From Liolophura sinensis (lineage: Eukaryota > Mollusca > Polyplacophora > Chitonida > Chitonidae), in assembly GCF_032854445.1 (NCBI RefSeq), contig NC_088295.1:10589385-10653384 (forward strand): 64,000 nucleotides of DNA, given 5' to 3'. Position 1 is the stretch's first letter; every line of letters begins with the position of its first letter. The position numbers were made by a program, and so were the translations under genes. The notes beneath the pieces are model-generated. The model did not search any database, was not told the DNA's origin, and saw only the letters and a program-made list of their open reading frames with translations. This document shows positions 33,459 to 43,976 of this stretch, in pieces.

Positions 33459-34726
33459 GCCTGTCAAGCTTGGGTTAATACCATTCTGCCTGTCATGCTT
33501 GGGTTAATACCATACTGCCTGTCAAGCTTGGGTTAATACCATACTGCCTGTCAAGTTTGGGTTAATACCATTCTGCCTGTCAAGCTTGGGTTAATACCAT
33601 TATGCCTTTCAAGCTTGAGTTAATACCATACTGCCTGTCAAGCTTGGGTTAATACCATTCTGCCTGTCAAGCTTGGGTTAATACCATTCTGCCTGTCAAG
33701 ATTGGGTTAATACCATACTGCCTGTCCGTCAAGCTTGGGTTAATACCATTCTGCCTGTCAAGCTTGGGTTAAAACCATGCTGCCTGTCAAGCTTGGGTTA
33801 ATACCATGCTGCCTGTCCGTCAAGCTTGGGTTAATACCATACTGCCTGTCCGTCAAGCTTGGGTTAATACCATACTGCCTGTCCGTCAAGCTTGGGTTAA
33901 TACCATACTGTCTGTCAAGCTTGGGTTAATACCATACTGCCTGTCCGTCAAGCTTGGGTTAGTACCATACTGTCTGCCAAGCTTGGGTTAATACCATACT
34001 GCCTGTCCGTCAAGCTTGGGTTAGTACCATACAGCCTGCCAAGCTTGGGTTAATACCATACTGCCTGTCCGTCAAGCTTGGGTTAGTACCATACAGCCTG
34101 CCAAGCTTGGGTTAATACCATACTGCCTGTCCGTCAAGCTTGGGTTAATACCATACTGTCTGTCAAGCTTGGGTTAATACCATACTGCCTGTCCGTCAAG
34201 CTTGGGTTAATACCATACTGCCTGTCCGCCAAGCTTGGGTTAGTACCATACAGCCTGCCAAGCTTGGGTTAATACCATACTGCCTGTCCGTCAAGCTTGG
34301 GTTAGTACCATACAGCCTGCCAAGCTTGGGTTAATACCATACTGCCTGTCCGTCAAGCTTGGGTTAATACCATACTGTCTGTCAAGCTTGGGTTAATACC
34401 ATACTGCCTGTCCGTCAAGCTTGGGTTAGTACCATACAGCCTGCCAAGCTTGGGTTAATACCATACTGCCTGTCCGTCAAGCTTGGGTTAATACCATACA
34501 GCCTGCCAAGCTTGGGTTAATACCATACTGCCTGTCCGTCAAGCTTGGGTTAGTACCATACAGCCTGCCAAGCTTGGGTTAATACCATACTGCCTGTCCG
34601 TCAAGCTTGGGTTAATACCATACTGTCTGTCAAGCTTGGGTTAATACCATACTGCCTGTCCGTCAAGCTTGGGTTAGTACCATACAGCCTGCCAAGCTTG
34701 GGTTAATACCATACTGCCTGTCAAGC
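33459..34726. repeat. 29/33-bp satellite array, about 41 units
   Basis: The unit is CTGCCTGTCAAGCTTGGGTT plus AATACCATA. A 33-bp variant has an extra CCGT. From about 33950 the two alternate as a 62-bp dimer. A diverged single unit with homologous left flank lies at 53820-53950. Confidence 0.95.
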
Positions 34727-35781
34727 GAATAAGCGGCATTCTCTTGATGGATTAATCCCTTTGCATTGTTTTAATCTTGTTGTGTGTTAGCGAAACGACA
34801 AAACAGTACTCTGAATAAATCTAGACCAACGATATAAAAAAGATAATGAATAAATTGTTGTTAACACTTGTCAAAGCCGGGTTCAAGTCTTGGATATGGA
34901 GTTTGTAGATTCTTCTCCTGTCACTGTTCTCTGGACCTTGGTAACTATTAGCAGTTGAAGGTGCTAGTGGCGGGCAATTTTTTAAGCGCACAATCGTTTT
35001 CCACCGATCTGACGTGCAAGTCAGTGCGCTGTCAGCAACGTGGCAAAGGCTTGTGATTGGAGTCTTTTAGAAGTTAAGCTAAGTATTATATCTATAGTCT
35101 GGAACTATAAAATACAATATATCATCATGATACGACTGGTATTACGATTAAAGAATGGATTAACTTTAAATGCCATTCCTTATTTCAGGCAGTCTAGGAG
35201 CCAGGAGAATAACCAGGACGCCATCATGTTCAGTAGAAAGTGTATTGACAAAGTGCTGATTGGCGTGTATGGTGTCTTTGGAATAGTGTTCATGTGAAGT
35301 AGCACTATGACTGTATCCGCATCAGCATAGGCCTGCTAACACAATTGCCATCATTTGCGTGTTACCTCTTCTAGTTACGGAAATCCAACAAATGTGTAGA
35401 GTAAAATAAGCTCACTTAAAACAGCACCAATTTGCGCACTGATTCGCGAAAATGTAAGAAAATGTGAGAAAACGAGTAAAGAATCAAGACGGAAATAGCA
35501 AAACTGCAAGTTGATATGAACTGGCTTTAATCTTGTCTTTCATTTGGATTGTTTAAAACTTCGCGCTACAAACAGTGGACAATTATCATGACACTTGATT
35601 TGCGCACATGTATTTCTTTAGGCTTCGTGGACAAGAATGTTTTATACACTGACTAAATTGGATGCACCAAATCTCCTGTAGTAGATTTGTAAGCGTTTAA
35701 AGTGATCCTTTGATTGTCCAATTTATTGTTACAATTGCAGACTTCATGTGGAAGCCGATGTGGACTGTTGTTATATCGGAA
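34727..35781. other. Spacer, nothing recognised
   Basis: No conserved coding block or repeat family member seen. Confidence 0.5.
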
Positions 35782-38558
35782 TCACCCCAGAGCATTGACT
35801 GGTCCACAACAACAGCAGTAATTGGGCCCACAGTTAGATTGAGAGATGCCAGAGCAGTTATTGTAACTGTACATGCTCAGACCCGGTACTCCTTCATCAG
35901 GCTGACCGTTTGAGTTGTCGGCCAGGACCTGAGGATTCTTGTACACGTGGTACGTCTAGAAACTTTACAATCTGAAATAATAAAACAAGGCTGCGGCAAA
36001 TTCTACTCTCCATCTTGGTGAAACAAACTATATTTTCGGTTAGGAGTCGAATAACTCGATTAAAAATACAAAAATTTGTTCTAAATTATATATCAGTGCT
36101 AGTTGCCAAGTAGCAATCAGTGATGCTTGTGTAATCTCTGTTCCTGTCAAGCTCCAAAACATGTTTTGACAAATGTAATAATCTCCTATTTGTATGAATA
36201 CTCAATCTGAAATAAAATATTATTATTATTATCATGATTATTAATATTATCAATACTCGCATAACAATACAGGGAACGATACATAACAATACAATATGCA
36301 TAAGAAACAATATCTTATAAATATATTAACATAACTATATACAGTATTACGGGAACACTTTGTAAAAATATTATGGCCTGATCTTCAGTTCACTCACTGG
36401 CACGGTTTTAAATGTAAACAAAGCAGCAGATTTTTCAGTACTAAACAGCTGATTATGTACGTTTCTTTACGACTCAACTGTCATTGTAATTGTAGGCATC
36501 GTGTGTATGTCAATCTAGTGTAGTAACTTGAAATTTAATGGTGGATGAACGGCGTGGTTTCTTGTGGACTCAGGTGCAAGCATAGGCAGTATTATAACTA
36601 ATACTTCGGACTGATAAACTAGTGTTTACCCGTGCTTTGCATTCACAGAATGGCCGAAGGACTGCTTTTTGTGAACGTGCTTGAAGTGCTAGTATTGGCT
36701 TTGTAGTCATTTTTTAAAGTAACGCTGTACCAGTAGCCCACAGAATTAGGTATACAGTTTTCCCAGTTCAGTAATTGTTGTCTTGTGCCTGTGGAATTAC
36801 AGGTTATTCTGCCTGAGATATCCCGAGAGATGGATAAACAAGTGTTTTTGTTGACAGAGCTGACAGTGATATATTAACGAAGACTGAAACCAACTTAACC
36901 TCGTGACGGGACCTTCAAAGTGACGGAATGGTTTAAATCACACCTTAACAATGTTACAACACGTAAAGCTGCATGTATTTATGCTAGTGTGTTTGTAAAA
37001 TACTGTTTTTCACATGTGTGCCTTTATTTGTTTTAAACTGAGCCACCAGACGTCTGTGTATTCTGGTTTGAACATCTGTGGAAAATTTACCTTACTGATT
37101 AATTTGATTAAATAGTCAGCTTTCCCTGAGCTCACGTTTAAAAGCTCTAGCTGGGTCATAACACTTTGTAAACGGTAAAAGCCTAAAAAGCAAATGCTGA
37201 ACGTTATAGGAACCTACGATATCGCAGAGCAAATCTGGTTACAGGTCCTTGTGGCGCTGGGACATTTTCGGCGCAGTGCCCAAACTCTGTGACTTCCTCC
37301 AAACTTGGCAGCGCAGGCTGATTGGGCTAGCACGTCGTAGAAATTGTAGAGGGGCGGGTAGCCGTAACAGTTGGCTGTGAAGAGCAGAAGACACAAGCAG
37401 TGGAGTGATCACCGACATCTTTGATTGCATTCTCCGATGGATGTTGTATTTTCCAGTTCTAGTTATCATGAATACATCAGCCCAGCCTCAATTACGGCAA
37501 TTCTCGTAGTAGAGAGGATATTGATCTTTTATTCTTGAGTATACGGCGTAAAAACCAATCAAAGAAATATATCAATAAATCAAACGTTTGTTCGATGGAA
37601 ATTCCCTGTTTAAAATGCTGTCACATCAAATATATTATTTCACATAGCCGTATAAAATATTACTTCCGCGCACCCTGATCTGTCATACCAGCTTTAATGT
37701 ATCTTTTCGGATAAAACTATCAATGTAAATAAAATGTTACGTTGGTATTAGTATAGCACAGATCTCCTCACAGGTGGACGGGATGACCTACGACAAAAGA
37801 TCGCTCGCGACGCAGTGCTTACATATTCTACTAAATTACACCGTGAATTGACCTCTAGCTTAAATATTATAGGTACACAATGATGACAAATCCCATATTG
37901 GCTATCTTTGAGCCAAAGCCTTTATTCAAGTACCAGATGTCAGTTGAAAAACAAAGTTCAAATCAATGAGCGAGAGCCTGGTTTTTCGAAATAAATATAG
38001 CCAACACCTCCTATGCACAGGCATCGAGTATGAAACATGCACGTGCAAACGAAACAAATGCCATGTGAAACAAGTTTGATCGGCGGGTTTAAGTGATGAC
38101 AGAAAGCTCGTTTATTCTAAAATGATGGCTCTTTTAACTTTCGACAAACATGTTCATAAAATGTTGTACAGTGTGTGAACTTTAAAAACAAAAGCAAAAA
38201 TGACCTTTGCTATATATAATAACTATTTTTAGTCAGGAATTAAAGTAATTACATAACTGAACATATAATATATGCTGCTAGGTTGATGTCTTGACAAACA
38301 TGTACATAAAATGTTGTACTAAGTGTAAAATTTAAAAACAAAAGCAAAAAGGACGCTTGTGATAGACAATAACTATTTTAGTATAACAATTGAAGTGATT
38401 ACATAACTTAGCATGTAAAATATGCTGCTCCTGTAATATCTATATCCCACATGCTAAACTGTTTTACGCATTGCTTTCTTTAAGAGAGGGTAGTTTACAA
38501 TCTCTAGAGGCTCACCTGAACTCCAGGCCAAAACAAGCATCAACCACAACGCAGTCAT
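35782..38558 (-). pseudogene. Array copy 5: secreted Cys-rich gene with two in-frame stops
   Basis: Exons in the family positions are 38516-38558 (MTALWLMLVLAWSS, signal peptide), 37218-37374 and 35782-35971, with the same phases. Exon 2 reads ANCYGYPPLYNFYDVLAQSA, WALRRKCPSATRTCNQIC and is six codons shorter at its start than in copies 2 and 3. Exon 3 is the usual 190 nt. Where the intact copies read LTCFQA it reads L-stop-S-F-stop-T; after that it is clean through YHVYKNPQVLADNS, GVPGLSMYSYNNC and NYCCCC to its own TGA. The clean remainder suggests recent loss, or an acceptor I have not found. The exon 2 donor is GTAGGT rather than GTGAGT. Confidence 0.7.
37530..37582 (+). mobile_element. 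SINE tail fragment in intron of array copy 5
   Basis: ATTCTTGAGTATACGGCG, then TAAAAACCAATCAAAGAAAT, then an AATAAAT tail. Confidence 0.7.
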
Positions 38559-38656
38559 CGTTTTTCTGGGCCTGAATCTCTGGTATAAAACGATGATATG
38601 TCGCGGATGGAGCCCACAAACACTTTGTCTTATACTACGTGAAGATATTTTATACC
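38559..38656 (-). promoter_or_regulatory. Promoter and leader of array copy 5
   Basis: A TATA-like box (plus TTTTATA, 38648-38654) and the leader (plus TATAAAACGATGATATGTCG) stand at the same spacing from the ATG as in copy 2. Confidence 0.6.
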
Positions 38657-38659
38657 TTT

Positions 38660-40220
38660 GTGCAGTGTGACGTTACCCCGTAGGAGATTAACACTAACCA
38701 ATGGGTGTTTCCTATTTTAACTAATGTCATCATTTAGCCTGCTCTCTCATCCAGTCAGGAATGCCTGCATTTTACATACAGATGGCACTCCAAATGCTGA
38801 TAAACAACGAGTACTTATAAACAAAGGCTTATCAGGCTTTATGTAGAAATTGTCAATCGAAAGAGGACACTTATGTACATTTACGACTCCTCTATAACGG
38901 TCATTTTCCCCACTGGACATTTTCCACACCTAAATTTTCCCCATGAACAATTTCACCACTTTAATTTTAACGGCTATGAAAGTGATGGGTCATTTTATTT
39001 GTAATGAAATATAACCGTATGAAACACAGGGTACGTTACTGCAACACCCAAAATATCCAGACAACAGGTATATAAGAATTTAATTTAATTACGACATGCC
39101 CACAATGCTTGGCTAACAGTTTTGTTACCGTCACTCCTCTCAGTACACAGTTGCTTAGGTGCCCTCGGTCTCTAGTAACTGAGTATGTTATGATCAGAAA
39201 TGACAGATCGGTGTCAAGTGTTGCATGTCTTAACATACTACATTTTCACTCACGTGTGCTGAATTTTGAATTATATTTACTTTTTTCGAATGTGTATTGT
39301 TCACATTTCGTAAATTAAATGTAAATCAAACTATTTTACAAAAATTAATGCATTTCATTCATAACATTCTCGCCCAAAGTTATTTTTTTGTTAACAAAAT
39401 GCAAGGTAAGGAAAGGGTCCATGGGGGCAAAAGTCCAGTGGGGCAAATGTCAGGCGGGGGGCAAATGTCAGGCGGGGGGCAAATGTCCGACGGGGAAGAT
39501 GTTCGGTGGGAAAACAAAGCAACGAGATAAGATTAAGGAGATAAGTCATTTTGATTTGGCGGTAAATTATCTCATTCTAAATAATGTGACGTTCTTTTTT
39601 ATTCTGTACGTTCTTCTTTATTTACAAATGATATGGACTGTAATGATAGAAACAAGCATGATAATAAAAATATATGTAATAATTTAACAAACTGCAACTA
39701 CTTGACAAATTTACTGAAATAAGAACCCTTCCGGCCGAGTGTTGTCTTAAACGCCAATTGCTTTCTAAACTTCAAAACATGATATTGTATCATGTGGCGC
39801 TCTTAAATGTCTTTTTGTGTACTGTTATAAACAGAGAGTGTCTTTGTTTATGATATAACAACTGCCTGAGTAATGCTCGTCCCTCTCAAGCATTTAACCT
39901 GGGGCCTTGTCTCCAGCAACGACATGCAGTTGTGAAACATGCCATGGTTAATTAGTCATCAATTAACCATCATTTAACTATCACTTAACCATCACTTAGC
40001 TATCACTTAACCATAACTTATGCGTTGGTGTTAATTCTCTCTTTCGATTGTCGACCCCATATTTAGACGATGCGTGATTCCTATATTCCCCATGATTAAT
40101 GATGACTAACTTTTTAAAACTACTTTTAAAATCAACAATTCACAGGGGGATTTTTACTTTGCGTGTGCACAAATGTCAAAAAGGCTATAGTCAACAGCTA
40201 ACATTGCCGGTCTAGATTCA
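38660..40220. other. Spacer with short G-rich and ACCATCACTTA repeats
   Basis: No gene seen. At about 39430-39500 GGGCAAATGTCAGGCGGGG repeats three times. At 39950-40022 a 12-bp AACCATCACTTA-type repeat recurs. Confidence 0.6.
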
Positions 40221-40452
40221 GGGACCTATTACACAAAGCCAGTTTTGACTTAAGTCAAAATTTGAATCATTATATTAAAGTACATTTTCAAGCTCTTAAA
40301 TAATATTTTCAAGTTTTAAAATTTTAACCACCTCATCAGTGTTATCTTAAAGGGAATGTGTGAAAATTTGAACTTCTAAAACCCAAACCAAGCATTGTGA
40401 AAAAGTTTTAAATGTTGACTTAAAGTCAGTAATGGCCTGTGGAATCGACTCC
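40221..40452. mobile_element. Possible MITE with imperfect inverted ends
   Basis: The left end GGACCTATTACACAAAGCC and GACTTAAGTC is matched at the right end, inverted and imperfectly, by GACTTAAAGTC and GGCCTGTGGAATCGACTCC. The interior is AT-rich and non-coding. No clear target duplication was seen. Confidence 0.45.
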
Positions 40453-40744
40453 TGGTGCTCACATCAGCGTGCGCGCATCAATTGAAATCATGGACATCCG
40501 CTATTTGCTATAAAGATTGCTTTTGGCTCTTGCAATCCCATCAAGGAACTGGCTTCTGGTTTTAAGACTTTCTAAAATTTTGTCTGTCAGCCTTTGAACC
40601 TTAGTATATATGCCTTTAGCATACACTACTCGACTGTTTGTTGCCTAATCGGAACTTTGTTCAATAAACAATGCCGGAATCAATGTACGTCCTAGCAGTA
40701 GCCATTGAAGCAGTGAAGTCCACACCTCTGCAGGCCATTTTGAA

Positions 40745-40980
40745 TTATATTTATTTATTTATTTGATTGGTGTTTTACGCTGTACTTAAGAATATTTCAC
40801 TTATACGGCGGCGACCAGCATTGTGGTGGGAGGAAACCGGGCAGAGCCCGGGTGAAACACACGACCATCCGCAAGTGGCCGACTTTCCCACGTAAGGCTG
40901 GAGAGGAAGCCTGCATAAACTGGACTTGAACTCACAGCGGGCGCATTGGTGAAAGGCTCCTGGGTCATTACCCTGCACTA
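40745..40980 (-). mobile_element. Full SINE insertion (minus) with target duplication
   Basis: TTTTGAATTAT stands on both sides. Inside, the element reads tail (ATTTATTTATTTGATTGG) to B-box region (GGACTTGAACTCACAGCGGG) to a shortened head. The direct repeat marks an ordinary retroposition event. Confidence 0.88.
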
Positions 40981-41039
40981 GTTTTGAATTATAAGAGATT
41001 TCTCAGAATGCATGTAATAACTGAAAACTTCACACTCTG

Positions 41040-41392
41040 CAACGCGGGGTGGAGGAGGCAGGGATAGATTTCACGCTCTGTCTTCAGTTCTTCATTTTCA
41101 TACTTTTCTCGGTGAATAATATAAACGAGTACATCAGCGAGTTAAACCAGAGCAGTGATGATAGTGTGATGGTTACAAACATTAGCAATGAAGTCCGGCC
41201 TCATGCCAATTTACCCCAGTTAGGTAAATATAAAAAATATCAACGTTCATCTTTTCACAGATGATATGTAGGACAGTAAAACAATAAGTGGAAGAATCGT
41301 GTGTGAAGTAGGTCAAACATAGTCACGTTTCTCGATACATAAGTGCAGATTTTTATTCTGAAGTTTAAACTCATCAAATCATTATAATGTAT
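41040..41392. repeat. Left flank: half of a repeat split by the LTR element
   Basis: GGTAAATATAAAAAATATCA, then AAACAATAAGTGGAAGAATC match the copy at 52608-52770, and the other half begins at 52051. Confidence 0.75.
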
Positions 41393-42693
41393 TGTTACGG
41401 TACTGAAAACAGCAACAGAAAACAGACTCAGTGACTCAATATTACAATGTAAACAATGGCTTTATATATATAAAATGAGACGTACAGTTTTACAGACAGT
41501 TCAACAACAACAACATAAAAATACATACACATCAGTATTACCGGTCTTTAAAAGTTTCCAGTTCACCTTTGTATCCCAAGGAACGTATTCCAGGAGATCC
41601 AACGTGAAGACCATGGGATAAACACACAATTCACAAATTGTCCCAGTCAGGCATTTCGCTAGGTTAGCGAACGCGAACACAGTACACAGGTTACACAGAA
41701 CTGGAACAGTCAAGCCTTTGAATGACGTCACACCCGCAGAGCACAACACAGGGTAAATACAGGCATGGAGGTATAATCCACTTTAGAACAGTCACAGCTC
41801 CCGCAGAAGCTCACAAACGAGCCATTCAGAGACGTAGAGTGATGTCACCTTGTGGCAGAACGAACGTCCTTTGCAAAACTGAAAACTTCAGTTTAGAGTC
41901 CTTGACGACCTTGTCGGTCAGGTGAGGTCAGCGTGTTAAACAAATTACACAGTCAACACTGTATAATCATAATAAAAATCCGAACACCAATAAACGTGAC
42001 TTCCGCAGAAATTCACATAAACCAGACATCAGTACAACTGTGGTACACAAACGGTGCCGGCATAAAAATCTGTCCTCCCAAACGAAACTGGCATCATTAG
42101 CTCATATAAATATAATGGACTCGATACGAGAGCGTCGCACACTCTCCTGGCTCCCAGTGGATGCAGCAAAAATACCTCCTCTCTGCACAGAAAACACGGC
42201 TTATATACGTGCCAGGTGGATTCAACTATTTTTAAACACAGAACTAACAGCCAATGAACAGCCAGTTAAATAAACAGAGCATTGAACATTTGTTGCTTAG
42301 TATTGGGCTTTTTGACAACAATTTTTTTTTTTTTTTTTTTGGCTGATAAGCAGTCACACCTGATAATAGAAATATAGTTAATCCATAGAAAAAAGTTCTA
42401 TAATTGGTTGTATATATAGTAATATATAGTGTGTATAGTAATATATTGTGTATAATAGTAATATCGTTAGTATTATATAGTAGCATAGGGCTATAAGTTA
42501 CTATACTTTAGGTATAGTGTACAATTGTGGGATAGGAAATCCTGTACTTACACTGTCTCTTCCACACCTAACAGACCGCCTTTCGTCTTTTCTCCCTGGC
42601 TCGGAGCAGCTCCCGAGCAACTTCTGCTATTTTTAACTGTCGTCTTGTAATAACTCCCCTGTGCATACACCACTATAGTCATTAGTTACAGCC

Positions 42694-43916
42694 ATGGATG
42701 ACGCAGAAGGAGACGACATGGAAGTCGTGGAAACGCGATCCACTACAAAACGAACGCGCGATTTTTCAACAGATAGAAGCTCCCAGGAAGGGAAGAAAGC
42801 AAAGCAGGTGGGTCAGAAGCAGGGAAATAACAATAACAATGTTGTAATTTCATCTATGGGGGGCTTACCCGTCAATGGGTGGAACCCAATTAAATTTGGT
42901 CAGAGTTTACAACAAGCCATTGGCAATGTAAAACAAGTAAAGAAAATTAACGGTAAAGACCTAATGATTGTTTGTAATAGTGCCACTCAAGTCTAAAAGG
43001 CACTCAGCATAACAACGCTGATGGGAAGAGATGTCTCCTGCAGGCTGCACTCCAATATCACCCTTTCACGTGGGATGATTTATGGGTTAGGGGAAGACAT
43101 CACTGAAGAAGAAGTACAACAAGCACTGAAAAAATACAAAGTAACGAAAGCACAGCGTCTGACTAAAGGGAAGGAAAAAACTAAAACCAAATGTATGTTG
43201 TTATATTTTAATTCGGATGCACTACCGGAAGAAGTTTCTCTCGGTTACGAAATATTTCCTGTCAAGCAATATGTTCCACCCGCCATACGTTGCTTCAAAT
43301 GTCAGTCCTTTGGGCATATTTCAGGGGAATGTAGGGGACGCCAGCGATGCCCAAGATGTGGCGGCCCCCATACATTTGATGAATGCCACAACCTGGATCG
43401 CCCCAAATGTGTCAACTGCGGGTCCCTGAGCCATAGCTCGGCGCATATGGGTTGCCCATATAGAAAGCAGGTATGTAAAGCGCAGTTCATAAAGGTTACC
43501 AAGAAAATTTCTTTTGCTGATTGCTTTAAAATCAGTACGTGAAAAAGATAACCCCCATAGAATTCACCCAGAGGGGTCAAATGAGCGAGCTCTAACAGAA
43601 GGGCCGGTAGTAGATACCCCCCCTGAACAGCCCCATCCTATTACGATTACACCCGTCAAGCCAATCCTTAGGACCATAGCTACTCAAACCCCACGTGGTG
43701 AACCCACTCAGACAACAATATGTCTTTCACAATGGCCACAAGGCTTATCGCCATCTTTTCGGAAATACTAATAAAAGTCTTCGAAATCGAAGACCCTAAG
43801 AGTTTGGTACAAGTTGTGTTTAGCATCGCTCAGAGTCGTCTTGGCTCTGAGGCTGTTGATTTTAAAAGACTGAACAATATTCTATTTACTGTATCCTCGG
43901 ATGATGAACATTCATA
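42694..43916 (+). pseudogene. LINE ORF1 (gag-like, zinc knuckles), broken
   Basis: Starts MDDAEGDDMEVVETRSTTKR. After residue 100 a TAA at 42994-42996 interrupts the frame, which continues unchanged with KALSITTLMGRDVSCRLHS. Three zinc knuckles follow at about 43290-43460: CFKCQSFGHISGEC, CPRCGGPHTFDEC and CVNCGSLSHSSAHMGC. Near 43527 the reading moves to another frame (ALKSVREKDNPHRIHPEG), and near 43730 it returns (TMATRLIAIFSEILIKVFEI), ending at 43916. That is one stop and two frameshifts. ORF1 proteins of this group bind element RNA. This copy could not make a full product. Confidence 0.85.
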
Positions 43917-43976
43917 ATGTATCCTTTATATAATATAAATATATATTCCTATCTTGTTTTACCTTTTTTATCAATG

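Noticed and set aside
33806-33991. Repetitive open frame in the 33-kb array
   Set aside because: A by-product of the 29/33-bp satellite; the frame breaks wherever 29-bp units alternate.
33459-34726. CRISPR-like look of regularly spaced repeats
   Set aside because: The units abut with no unique spacers, and the window is clearly animal genomic DNA.
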